Source of the DNA: Ceriagrion tenellum
Lineage: Eukaryota > Arthropoda > Insecta > Odonata > Coenagrionidae
Reading direction: 5' to 3'
Assembly (NCBI GenBank): GCA_963169105.1
Contig: OY720632.1
Location: 192,822,448-192,886,447, forward strand
DNA: 64,000 nucleotides
Part shown: piece by piece, positions 13,031-23,129 of the stretch
How the letters are laid out: each line of letters starts with the position of its first letter
Position numbering within the stretch: position 1 is the stretch's first letter
The notes under the pieces: model-generated
The model's database searches: none
What the model saw: the letters and a program-made list of their open reading frames with translations, nothing else
Told to the model about the DNA's origin: nothing
Translations under genes and position numbers: made by a program

Positions 13031-13990
13031 AAAATGACCTAATGTCCCATCTTCTTTTCAGATTCTTCTTTTTTTTTGATAACGCATCTTTGGAGAATAC
13101 AATCGTACCTCATTCCACGTAAATTGGATTGTGCAGTGGCGAAAAGTATTTAGAAATGTAGGTATAGCACAAAGTGGATGATACATTGGTCTTATTGAAA
13201 AGATCAGATATTGTTTAATATAATGAGAGGAGGACAAATTCGCAAACTTTAATGTGGAGTAGCATCTCCCTTTAACTATTTCAAAGAGAATGTTTTTTTA
13301 TCGTCAAATTTTGATGATTAGAAGGAATGATTTTTCAAAATTGAACAATTTTGTCCTCATCCGGGGTGTCAAATATCACAGATAAAAAATGATAACAATC
13401 GAATAACTTCCACCCATATTAATCCTTTGTTTCAGTGTAGATTTGAAAAGTAAAAGACCTTTTGCTTTCATTTCAAAGAGATAATAAAAAATATTAATTA
13501 GTTCAACACCATTATACGATGGCAAAGGCCGTGTACAAATTCACTTAGGGTGCACCCTATGGTCATGCTTTTTGATAGTCATTCATCACTTTCTTCTGTA
13601 TCTCCACCCATGAAGCTTGTTAAACTTATAAACTCAACACTCAACCCGTCAAGACGGAATTAGTTTTCATGGGTAGGAATCCTGCAATATCCTCATGGGC
13701 TTACCCTTAGAAAATTGCAAAACAAGAGCGTAAGTAAGAGCATATAAGCGTAGAGCATAATTTACGTTGAGATGTCTTGGCCTATGTTGAGCATTCAATC
13801 GTTTTTTTTTTTTTTGTGTTTCAATGGCGACAATTGAGGGAGTACGTGTTTAGAAAGTTCGATGTCATTATAAGTTTATTTAATCATTGTTGGTTGTTTA
13901 ATCATAAGATCGGTTGACTGCAGCCCTCCACTTTCCCCAATCTAATTCTAGGTACCTTACTTTGTGGTATCTTTGTCTATGCACTTACTT
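13031..13990. other. AT-rich sequence without genes
   Basis: No coding signal. It contains a T15 homopolymer at about 13801-13815. Confidence 0.4.
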
Positions 13991-14019
13991 ACTCCAGGGG
14001 CCACTCAAATCAATTCTCA

Positions 14020-15125
14020 AATCATAAAACTCAAATCAAACTCAAGATTTTTGGCCTCACCTACAACAGTCCTCCAGTTTTTTTTGTTTTCCGCCATCTC
14101 AATGACACCACCCAGTTTTCTCACATCCTTTGTTGCTTGGTCATCCCATCTTATTCTTGACCTTTCTGTTGGGCGCCTTCCTTCTGGGTGTCCCCTCCAC
14201 ACTCTTCTTATGGCTGTATCCTCTTCTCTTCTTCTTCATCATGACACTTTCACCATTCATCACCAAGCCATCTTATCCTTCTGCTTCTAACCACGGCCAC
14301 AATATCAGGTCTTCTGTATAAATCTCCGGGTTCTCTGATTTTCTTTATTCTCCAGGTTTCTGCTTCAAGAGTTGGTCCATATATTCTTCCTAATATCTTG
14401 TTTTCAAAAGTTAACAATATTTTCTGTGTGTACTTCGTCAGTGTCCACACTTCTGACCCATACCAGAGAACAGGTTGGGTAATCGCTAGATATATCCTAA
14501 TTTTTGTATTTCTTGACAGAAGCCTGCTCTCCGACAGTTTTGACAAACTCCAGTAACACCTATTGGCTGCATTTAATCTTACTTGTATTTTCTGGTCCAT
14601 CTTATTTTGACTGGTGATAGTAATTCCCGGATACTTGAATTCTTTAGTTACTGCAAATTTGACTTCCAGCGTTGAGTTGATTGGCTCTGCCTCTCTTGCT
14701 ATTTTCATATATTAGTTTTCCCTTCGTTTACTTGTGAACCAACTTTGCCTTGTTCTTCTAAGAAGACTTCAGCTAGTGCTTTTAGGTCTGTTTTATCATC
14801 AGCTACTAGGGCTGCGTCGTCTGCAAATGCTAGTACATTGATTCGTCCTTCAGTGTTTGCACCTCTTGGTAGGGCTTTTGTTGTCTTCAAAGCTTTTTCA
14901 AGGGCGAAGTTGAACAAAAGTGAAGACAATCCATCTCCTTGTCTTACCCTTATGCTGATGTCAAAGGTATATGTATACTCCCGTTCAATTCTCACTTTAC
15001 CCCTCAAACCTTCCACACAAATTTTAGTTAGTCTTACAATCTTTTTCGGGATGATACTCTGTCTAAGTATCAGCCAAAGTTTTGATCTTATAACACTATG
15101 CACTACACTCTTTAATTTAGCCAAT
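14020..15125 (-). mobile_element. LINE reverse transcriptase fragment (RTE-like) A
   Basis: The minus strand at 15124-14705 encodes RT core motifs: VRQGDGLSSLLFNFALEK, then the catalytic block VLAFADDAALVADDK. It continues in another frame at 14708-14250 with YPGITITSQ, the thumb, and LWYGSEVWTLT, ending in IRWLGDEW near 14250. The layout (QGD.LS, FADD, WYGSEVWTL, RWLG) matches RTE-like LINE pol proteins that lack the typical CR1 C-terminus. The N-terminal endonuclease is missing and there is at least one frameshift. Confidence 0.75.
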
Positions 15126-15199
15126 AATCCTATTCCTCAATCTTCGAACGGGGACTTTCATCTAATTTACCTTCTATTATGTTCTTCACAAATCCATTG

Positions 15200-16115
15200 T
15201 GTCTCAGGGTGTGTCCACTCCATCTTCTTCTTTTCTGAATGGTTTCCATACGGTCCTTTACGCTTCTACTCTTCTGTACACTTCATCATTTCTTATTTTG
15301 TCCATCCATTTTATCTTTAGCATCCTCCTCCAGCACCAGGCTTCGATGGCCTTGGGTCTGTTCTGTTCAGCTTTTCCACTGGTCCATGCTTCCGATCCGT
15401 GGAGTGCTGTACGAATATTTCCACCAACTGTTTCCTGTTTTGTAGTCCTATCTTCTTTGAGCACAGCAGTTATATTTTTCTCATTAATGCCTTCGTAGCA
15501 TGGTGTATTCTCCTCTTGATGTCCACTGTGCTTCTTCCGTCCCACGTGATGGTACTTCCGAGATAGGTGAAGGAATCCACTTGCTTTAATTTCTCTCCTC
15601 TCCGGGTGATTTCTGCATTCAGCTTCTCTCTCCCGCATATTAGAATTTTAGTCTTCATCTTACTTATTTTCATGTTGTATTCTTGGAGAACTTGATTCAT
15701 TATGTTTAGTGACCTTTGAAGATGATTGCGATTTCCAGCTGTAGCTGCGATATCATTTGCGATGAGAAGCATGTATATTTCTTTTCCGTTTGTCTTTATT
15801 CTGCTCAATCCAATTTCTTGTGCTTCTAGTATGGCCTCCTCCAAGTACATGTTGAACAGTGCTGGTGAGAGGTTGCATCCTTGTCTTACCCCTTTGTTAA
15901 TGTTAGCTTCTCTCTGACTTCCGTCTGTTATTCGTGTAGTGACAACTTCCTTCCTGTGTAGTTGGTAGATTATTCTTCTGTCGTCGAAATCCATTCTTAG
16001 TTTTTCCAGCCTTCTGAACATCTTGTTCCACTCAGCGTTGTCGAAGACTTTCTCCATATCCACGAATTTGACGTATAATGGCTTACTGTATTCTTTACCA
16101 TTACTCTCAGGCAAA
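15200..16115 (-). mobile_element. LINE reverse transcriptase fragment B
   Basis: The 214-codon frame at 16114-15470 has YVKFVDMEKVFDNAEW (RT block 3), VRQGCNLSPALFNMYLEE (block 4) and YLGSTITWDGRST. The catalytic box reads LLIANDIAATA, so the usual F/Y-A-D-D has become A-N-D and the copy is catalytically dead. The C-terminus continues in a second frame (SEAWTSG and AWCWRRMLKIKW) at 15638-15258. It is closely related in layout to the LINE at 26.1-27.2 kb. It is adjacent to fragment A but a different family. Confidence 0.75.
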
Positions 16116-16119
16116 GTAC

Positions 16120-16369
16120 GGCCTCCCGGCTACCCTTGTTCTACTTATATCTCTCACTCTGAAGATGTGTCTTCCCTGCGATTTTTCCTCTCCAAACGCC
16201 CATACCCACAAATTCCTAGTACGGAATTCCTCTTAGATTTTACGGAGATTATTCTTACCCACAACTCCTTCTCCTTCGTTAAAAAATTCTTTCAAAACGT
16301 AAACACCAGTAAGCTCTCAATAAGAGACTCTCAAATCTGTGAGTCCAGCATTTAAGGTTAGGTCTTCCC

Positions 16370-16403
<34 letters not shown>

Positions 16404-17203
16404 ATAGCAGTCATTCACCCGAATGCACCCCTTTTCGCAGAGAGGCCCTGTTTAGCCGACCAAATGGGTCTTCCCACCCGCCACCCACATCAGTTTCAGA
16501 GTCGTAAACTGCCCCGAAGACCCCGGGCTTCCCGGACATCTGGTAACCATATGCCGAAGCCCTGCGAGCAACCCACTAAGGAACCTGTGGTCAATTTGTC
16601 CTCTCACACCCTTCCACCCTCAGAATCTTCCCTCCTCGCCAAGGGCCTTTCCTTCTGTCCCACCCCCAAATTTGACCAATTTCGCCTTCTTTCGGACTTT
16701 CACGCCTATGCGAGGAATATTCGACTAAAATTCCACTTCTCTCATGGTAAAGCCATCCCTTTTCATACCTCAAAGAATGAAACTCTACCACCGCAGAATC
16801 GTCTTGCGAAATTTAAAGCACCTTCTAGTTACTTCCAGTTCGCCCTCCCTGCCAACCATCTGCTTGAACTCTATCTGAATCACATTTCCTCCCAACTATC
16901 TTCCCAAGACTTAGTGGATTCCCTACCGTCCGCTAAGAACATTTCGCGGGATGAGTTTCACGCTCTGATTTCCTTAAGGTGTTATGAGGAAATAATAATT
17001 CTTCCCGCGGACAAAGGCTCCACTACGGTAGTCATGGACCGCCTGACGTACGAGGAGGAAGCCAATCGGCAACTAAATGACACCTCCTTCTATAAGTCGT
17101 TGACCTCCGATAGAACCCTTAAGCATCTAACCTGTATATCGAAACTCTTACGTTCTGAGGGCCCCAAGGAGGGCCTCTCAAAAAAGAGCTCGCCCGCTTG
17201 ACT
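16120..17203 (+). pseudogene. Penelope-like element, N-terminal half
   Basis: A 245-codon frame (16464-17201) contains FHTSKNETLPPQN-type text and the diagnostic Penelope block SLRCYEEIIILPADKGSTTV, followed by EEEANRQLNDTSFYKSL, the region just before the RT fingers. A (CT)n tract lies at 16370-16395. Upstream, 16120-16340 reads a fragment (EFLLDFTEIILTHNSFSF) that resembles the palm region found later in the same protein, which would fit the partial tandem organisation known for Penelope elements. The frame is interrupted by the BED insertion and resumes at 17702. Confidence 0.75.
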
Positions 17204-17701
17204 ATACAATATATATATGGCGGAGCATATATATATTGTATAGTCAATTTCAGTACTGTGAGCTGTGGTTCATCCATTGTGCACAGAAGAACTAAGTTTA
17301 CGAAAGAGAAGTAAATGTTTAAATGTGGTTGAAATAAGGTGTCTGTTTTCATATAATGCCGAACGAAACGTGTTTATTTGGCGAAATGTGTGTTTCAAGG
17401 TTGGGGATTCGTTAGTCTGTTAGTTTTTATCGGTTGAGGATGGGGTGTGGTTATGGTGCACCGTGCTGTCGTACTTTTAAAGCTTGGCCCGAAATGTTGC
17501 TTCCGGAAAGCCATGAGTTCGAGGGAGACAGCGAAAGACACATTAAAGTGTTGGAGGCACTTCACTCCTGGACCAAGCGAGGACGATGCAATCTATGCAA
17601 GAGCGATATAGTGAAGGGAGGTGGTAAAACCAATCTCAAAAACCACCTGCAACGAAAACATTTTGATGATTAATACATGATCAACAACTCCCAAGGATAG
17701 C
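17204..17701 (+). mobile_element. ~497 bp insertion carrying a BED-finger mini-ORF (copy 1)
   Basis: The Penelope reading frame stops at ...gcccgcttgac and resumes in phase at cctcctaatcc, so the intervening ~497 bases are an insertion; no clear target duplication flanks it. It opens with a perfect 19-bp hairpin (arms 17200-17218 and 17227-17245, loop ggcggagc). From 17236 to 17701 the sequence matches 21478-21943 in length (466 bp each) and, as far as I could compare by eye, base for base. The hairpin's left arm is absent in the second copy. One hairpin end and no target duplication recall rolling-circle elements, but canonical Helitron ends (TC...CTRR) are not present. Confidence 0.7.
17440..17673 (+). 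CDS. BED-type zinc finger mini-protein, 77 aa (copy 1)
   Basis: ATG at 17440, TAA at 17671. The protein is a stand-alone BED finger: after a short acidic N-terminus it reads WTKRGRCNLCKSDIVKGGG, then NLKNHLQRKHFDD, giving the C-x2-C...H-x4-H zinc ligands and the NLxxHLxxxH helix of BED domains. BED fingers normally form the DNA-binding N-terminus of hAT transposases; here a stop comes two residues after the last ligand region, so no catalytic domain is attached. It could be a first exon whose partner is lost, or a DNA-binding-only ORF. The product at 21.7 kb has the same translated sequence. Confidence 0.5.
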   Translation: MGCGYGAPCCRTFKAWPEMLLPESHEFEGDSERHIKVLEALHSWTKRGRCNLCKSDIVKGGGKTNLKNHLQRKHFDD

Positions 17702-18845
17702 CCTCCTAATCCCCGCACCCCTACTTTCTACTTACTCCCTAAAATCCATAAAACTGGTGTCCCCGGCCGTCCCATCGTCTCTAGCTCACCCACTGAGAGA
17801 ATCTCTGCCCTCCTTGATTCACACCTCCAACCATTTGTCCGGCGCCGACCGTCATTTATTCAGGACACTCAGCATTTCCTGGGCCATTTTAAATCCCTCC
17901 CCTCTCCACTTCCACCTGGCGCTATTCTCCTAACAGTTGGCCTGTGCTCCCTTTACACAAGTATTCCCCACAATGAAGATCTGGCTGCTGCAAAGGAACT
18001 TTTCAATAGGAGACCCACTGGCTCACGCCCCTCTACCGGCTTCCTTTTGAAATTAATGAGGATGGTGCTCACCAAAATAAACTTCGTTTTTGGTGGGCGT
18101 CATTTTCTTCAAGTCAAAGGTACTGCTATGGGCACGAAAATCACACCCTCTTACGCCTCCTGCTTCCTCGGTCGACGGGAGGAAAATCTATTATCTTCCT
18201 CCCCACTGAAGCCACTTACTTGGCTACGTTTTATAGACGATATATTTATAACTTGGACCCATGGAAGCACAACCCTTGACGATTTTTTAAAAATAATTCA
18301 CATCCTTTCCTTTCTTTCAATCACCACTCTTCAACTTCTTCAATCACTTTCCTCGATGTAGATATTCATTTAAAAAATTACTTATTCGGGGAACCTGTTC
18401 CTCGAGTAATGCGATTTATCTCCTCACCTGCTAACACTGCCAGGCCTTCCACGTTGGCCTCACAAGTACACCTCCAAACATACGAATCAATTACCACAGG
18501 AGCAGCGTGACACAACAATTGAAGCTGGCTGTAGCGGAGCACGCTCATTTTCATTACCTCCCCTTCAACGACTGCTTCCAAGTAAAAATCATTCACGCCC
18601 TCCCACCTGACACGTCTACAATGGAGCTCCGCCATTGGGAGCAATCATATATTTCAATTCTGAATTCTATTTGCACTCCCGGGCTTAACCTCCTCTAGCT
18701 TTCTCCCTTTCCCCTCCCCTTCTACTCCTCCCTCCCTCACTTCCAACTTCCAACCAATCTCTTCTCTCAAAAACCAACCCCGCACATAGTCAGACCCTCT
18801 ACCCTCATCTCCACTGTGACACTCTTCAGTTGTGACCCTCTCACG
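17702..18845 (+). pseudogene. Penelope-like element, RT half
   Basis: Resumes the reading frame after the BED insertion with TPTFYLLPKIHKTGVPGRPI, then SLYTSIPHNEDLAAA (RT block 3), LQVKGTAMGTKITPSYASC and the catalytic FIDDIF box (near 18230). These are textbook Penelope RT motifs, including the GTAMG block. After about 18360 the frame breaks down; 18507-18698 keeps a distant C-terminal piece (HFHYLPFNDC, WEQSYISILNS). The GIY-YIG nuclease itself is not clearly preserved. Stops and frameshifts make it inactive. Confidence 0.8.
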
Positions 18846-18871
18846 CTGAAGAAGGGTTCTCGCCCGAAAGC
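18846..18871 (+). ncRNA. Hammerhead-like core (degenerate)
   Basis: ctgaagaa, stem ggg, loop ttctcg, stem ccc, gaaagc. This resembles the CUGAUGA - stem II - GAAA core of hammerhead ribozymes known from Penelope-like elements, with CUGAAGA in place of CUGAUGA. It lies just after the Penelope coding remnant, where such motifs occur in that family. The substitution predicts loss of self-cleavage. Confidence 0.35.
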
Positions 18872-19010
18872 TTCCCAGAGCAGTGGACATCGGTGTCGTC
18901 ATGGATTGTCTATCTGTGAGTGTCCACTGATATAGGTACCTGTCAATCCTTCCTCAACCTCAACGCCTTGTTGCTAGCATATATTTTTAAATGTATTTCC
19001 TTTAGCCTTG
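18872..19010. other. Spacer between Penelope and LINE
   Basis: A short stretch without coding signal. Confidence 0.3.
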
Positions 19011-20767
19011 CGAAGTAGTGTGCGAGAATGTGGTGATGGAAAAGGAGATCAGTAAGAATAAGGTCATAACGGCATTGAGAGTATTGAAAAATGGGAAGGC
19101 TGCAGGCATAGATGGGATATCCAGTGAAATTTTGAAGTGTAGGTGTAATTTACTCATTTGTCGGCTGTGAACTCCCCCTCCCCCACCCACTTCGCCCTCC
19201 TTCCCCCTCCCCCCCACCCCGCCTCTTCCATATACCCCCTCCTCCTACCTTGGCTCTGGTATAAATACATGTGAGAGTGTCTGTCCCATCACCTTGATAA
19301 TGACATAGTATGTCGAAAACATGGTCGGTGTTGAAGTAGTACATTAAAGTGTGGATATTACTATTGTTGTTATATTTTATCATGGATATATAATTTATGC
19401 TTACAAGCTTCTGTTGTTCCAGTGGATTGGAAGAATGCCATCATCGTTTCATTGTACAAATGGAAGGGAGGAAAGACCGAATGTAATAATTGTCGGGCCA
19501 TTAGTTTATTGAGTATCCCGGGAAAAGTGTTCAGTAAAATTTTAATCAACAGAGTGAGGAATATTACTTCCGACAGAATATGGGGTGTGCAGTGTGGATT
19601 TATGACTGCGAGAGGATGTAGTGACCAGCTTTTCGCGCTTCAGCAAGTGATAGAAAAATGTATGGGCGTCCGAAAGAAAGTGTATTGTGCATTTGTTGAT
19701 TTAGAAAAGGCTTATGATAGTGTAATTAGGAAGAAGTTGTGGAAGGTATTGAAGGACAATGGAGTGAATGGACAGTTATTGAATGTTATAATGGTGATGC
19801 ATGATAATAGTAAGGCAAGTGTGAGAGTTAACGGAGTTCTGAGTGATTGGTTTCCAATAAAACTTGGTTTCCAATGGGCGTAAAGCAAGGATACGTAATG
19901 TCACCATGGTTTTTTAATATATTTATGGATAAATGTGTTACAGACGCATGTAGTGAAAACAACGGTGTTTTGATTGGAAATGTAAACTTACGAGTTCTTC
20001 TATAAGCGGGTGATGCTGTTTTGATCTCAGTCAGTCAACAGGGATCACAGAAGCTCATAGATAAGTTTTGTGAATCAACGGAGAGAATGGAATTGAAGGT
20101 AAATGCGTGCAAGACTAAAGTAGTAGTTTTTGATAAGGAGAATGGGGAGAATAACTGTATGATGAGTGCTAATGGTGAAGTATTGAGCAATTGGATGATT
20201 TTGTGTACTTATGTTAGATGCTTGCGAAAGATGGACGGATAGATGACGAGATAAAGAGACATACGAATGCTGGAAGGAAAGTGGTAGGTAGCATGTGGAG
20301 CATATCAAGGAATGAGTGCCTGTCTAAGGAAGCGAAAATCGCCGTGTACAAAAGTGTACTTCTCCCCACTTTATTGTATGGTAGTGAAATATGGGTATGT
20401 CAGGATATAGACATAACAGTAGATAATAAACGCCGTGGGTATGAGTTATCTGAAGAGTGTTTACGGCATAGGTAGGATGGATAGAGTCAGGAATGAGTGG
20501 GTAATATGTGAATGTGGGTTAGATGCTCCAATAATGGACATACATAGAAGAAATGTGCTTCGTTGGTTTGGCCATGTTGAGAGAATGGATGAGAGTAGAA
20601 CAACGAAATAGATATATGAGAGTAGATTGAGTGGCGTGAGAGGTAGAGGTAGGCCGAGAAAGTTGTGGTTGAATGTGGTTGAGGAAATTCTTAGGAGGAG
20701 GAATATTAGGAGTCTTAAAAACAGGAGGGCGTGTATGAAACAGTGTATAAATGAGGCAAAAGAGGCT
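19011..20767 (+). mobile_element. Non-LTR retrotransposon RT, interrupted
   Basis: Starts near 19030 with VVMEKEISKNKVITALRVLKN-type text and the NGKAAGIDGISSEILK block. It is cut at 19143 by a ~260 bp insertion and resumes at 19410 with PVDWKNAIIVSLYKWKGG, RAISLLSIPGKVFSKILINR, QCGFMTARGCSDQL and FVDLEKAYDSV. After a frame slip come VKQGYVMSPWFFNIFMDKC and a mutated catalytic box (RVLL-stop-AGDAVLIS). The C-terminus has LLPTLLYGSEIWV and a WFGHVERMDES tail near 20570. It belongs to a LINE clade with YGSExWV and WFGHVERM signatures. It is inactive. Confidence 0.75.
19143..19405 (+). mobile_element. ~260 bp insert with hammerhead-like motif, inside the LINE
   Basis: Splits the LINE RT frame. 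It begins with a pyrimidine-rich block (runs of C and CT, 19166-19245) and then contains cttgataatgac-atagta-tgtcgaaaac (19293-19320): TGATAA, a stem (tgac/gtca-type pairing), then GAAAA, followed by catggtcggtg. This resembles the hammerhead-containing terminal repeats of Penelope-like elements, so it may be a solo terminal piece of such an element. The ribozyme core is imperfect. Confidence 0.4.
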
Positions 20768-20801
20768 GGCGTGATGATGGCGTGACAGCCGAAACCGGTC
20801 G
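20768..20801 (+). ncRNA. Hammerhead-like core (degenerate) at LINE 3' end
   Basis: ggcg-TGATGA-tggc-gtgaca-gcc-GAAAC-cggtcg. TGATGA and GAAA flank a short complementary stem (ggc/gcc), as in hammerhead stem II, but the first core C is replaced by G. An AATAAA signal follows at 20811. Confidence 0.35.
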
Positions 20802-20839
20802 AAAGTTATCAATAAATTGTGGAAGTCACAAATTTTGTC

Positions 20840-21477
20840 TTGATTACCATGTATACAATTGTATTTATACTGCGCTACTATAATATTTTTTATACAAGAA
20901 TGATAACATTTCCGATTCAAATTTATGTACTTTGTTTGATTTCATAACTTTGTCAGGAATACCATTCCATATTCTTAAGCATGAATTTATTGTGGATAAC
21001 TCGCGCACATTAGTTCTTCACCTTGGAATTTTAAATTTTCTTTTCTCTCTCACTTGTCTGCTCGGTTTCTAGTGATATACTTATACTGATAATACGGGGC
21101 TTAATTGATAATTTTTATAGTTGAAAACAGATAATTTAAATATTGTTCTATTTTCCAGTTTCATCCACTTCAATTTAACATAGTAAGGAGTTACATGTTC
21201 GTAAATATTCGCATTACATATATATCTCACTCCGGAATTGAACAATATTTGTTATATTTCTGTAACTCCTTGGTTAAGTCAACAAATACAAGGGGACAAT
21301 AATCGATATGAGGAATTAAAAGATGATTTTGGAGTTTTTTACGCAGCTCAGATGGAATTAGATGTTTAATTTGTTTCATCTGCGCTAATGTCCTGTACAC
21401 TTTGTTGGAGATGAAAGGAACATGCTCCTTCCAAGTTAGAGAATCGTTAATATTTTCTCCAAACTTTACTACCGTAT
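20840..21477 (-). mobile_element. LINE C-terminal fragment (Jockey/CR1-like)
   Basis: Minus strand from 21477: KFGENINDSLTWKEHVPFIS, a thumb segment with RTLAQMKQIKHLIP, then HLLIPHIDYCPLVFVDLT and a tail reaching about 20850. These are the post-RT thumb and C-terminal motifs of Jockey/CR1-type LINEs (the 'LTWKxHV' and 'P.xxYC..V' blocks). The catalytic RT is cut off where BED copy 2 begins at 21478. A few stops are present. Confidence 0.65.
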
Positions 21478-21943
21478 TTGTATAGTCAATTTCAGTACTG
21501 TGAGCTGTGGTTCATCCATTGTGCACAGAAGAACTAAGTTTACGAAAGAGAAGTAAATGTTTAAATGTGGTTGAAATAAGGTGTCTGTTTTCATATAATG
21601 CCGAACGAAACGTGTTTATTTGGCGAAATGTGTGTTTCAAGGTTGGGGATTCGTTAGTCTGTTAGTTTTTATCGGTTGAGGATGGGGTGTGGTTATGGTG
21701 CACCGTGCTGTCGTACTTTTAAAGCTTGGCCCGAAATGTTGCTTCCGGAAAGCCATGAGTTCGAGGGAGACAGCGAAAGACACATTAAAGTGTTGGAGGC
21801 ACTTCACTCCTGGACCAAGCGAGGACGATGCAATCTATGCAAGAGCGATATAGTGAAGGGAGGTGGTAAAACCAATCTCAAAAACCACCTGCAACGAAAA
21901 CATTTTGATGATTAATACATGATCAACAACTCCCAAGGATAGC
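21478..21943 (+). repeat. 466-bp BED-finger repeat (copy 2)
   Basis: Starts with ttgtatagtc and ends with ccaaggatagc, matching 17236-17701 with equal length and no difference seen by eye. It abuts the truncated LINE on its left; the right flank (acgagcagtggagg) differs from copy 1. Near-identity over 466 bases next to heavily mutated neighbours implies recent duplication, selection, gene conversion, or an assembly artefact. Confidence 0.75.
21682..21915 (+). CDS. BED-type zinc finger mini-protein, 77 aa (copy 2)
   Basis: Identical in translation to the mini-ORF at 17440-17673: ATG-initiated, ending HFDD and TAA, with C-x2-C and H-x4-H zinc ligands. No catalytic hAT domain follows on this strand. 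The ZBED-type hAT fragment at 24.7-23.1 kb is on the opposite strand and need not belong with it. Confidence 0.5.
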   Translation: MGCGYGAPCCRTFKAWPEMLLPESHEFEGDSERHIKVLEALHSWTKRGRCNLCKSDIVKGGGKTNLKNHLQRKHFDD

Positions 21944-23125
21944 ACGAGCAGTGGAGGAGGCACTCTGCTCTGCAATATTCATAACTGTTCGTTTGTGGAC
22001 TTCGTGGTAATGATTTATACGTTGACGCATTGTTACTTCGTAAGTAAGTATGCTTAAAAGTCCCACGTTCCACAGGTGTCGAAATGCTTGCGTACGTTAG
22101 CCTGTGCCTACGGGACAAATTGTCTTCTCGGCTATCGCTAATTGCCTTGGTTGACGGGTTGGGGTAGTCAAACCTTTTCACACCTGTGCAACGGAGAATT
22201 TTTTCGCGTACTTGTCTACCAACAATGCGTTGACGCGTCAGTGGGCCAAAATCCGAAAAAGTTGGCCAAAAGTTGAAATATGAAGTTCGCGCAAACCATC
22301 CGAAAACAGCTAATTTATATTATTAAGCATTGCTCTTTAAGATAGGGTACCGTACTGAGCATATAATACTCCAGGATAATTTATGCAGCTGGTCAAAGGA
22401 GAGCATGTAAGGGTGATTTTGGCTGCCAAATTTTTCCGTGGCAAATAGCTACATGTTTTTATTTATTAAAGAGTTATTATTTAATATTTTGAATTGAAAG
22501 TATTTTTATCCAAATGATTGATCCTTATTGCATCAATTGAGATAAATTTTGTTCCATTTAACATCAATTTTAATATGTTTAACTTTTTTCGAAAATAGTG
22601 CTGTTTATTTGGTAAATTTATTATTCAATGGCAATTATCGATGTTATTTACATCAGGCTACATGGAGCCATTTATACTGTGTGGTAGAGGAAAGCTCATA
22701 GAACAATTTTCAGGAGGAAATTTTAGCGTTTATTTTGCGGTTTTGAATTTAACAACTATTTTTCATTAAAACTACCTTGGCCACTCTGGGGCCGCCGTCG
22801 CAGCAATCGGGAACAATCAAGTATATAAAATTGCCACCCTGTTCCCTCCCTCTGATCCCTCCTGTTTCTCTCACTCTTATTTTGGGAAGAATTTGTTTTA
22901 AGTGCATTCTCAGATAGGGACAGCTTCGACTCTCCCCTCGATTGCTTCACTGGCACAAAAATGAACTTCCAAGTGGTTTGGATACTTTTAGTCTACCTTT
23001 CTGGCATCTCTAAAAATGTGCAAACAAAAAAAATATATCTCCCCTAGAACAGTCACGAGAAAATGGGCGTTTAAGTTCCCTATATAAACATAGGACCATA
23101 GCAATTACTTACTGGAATTATTCTT
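21944..23125. other. AT-rich sequence without recognisable genes
   Basis: No family similarity. The minus frame at 22956-22756 is polar and of low complexity. It could include the untranslated 3' end of the neighbouring hAT copy. Confidence 0.35.
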
Positions 23126-23129
23126 TCTG

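Noticed and set aside
14745..15498. Plus-strand frames of 99-191 codons over the LINE region
   Set aside because: They are antisense shadows of the LINE RT frames on the minus strand and have no similarity of their own.
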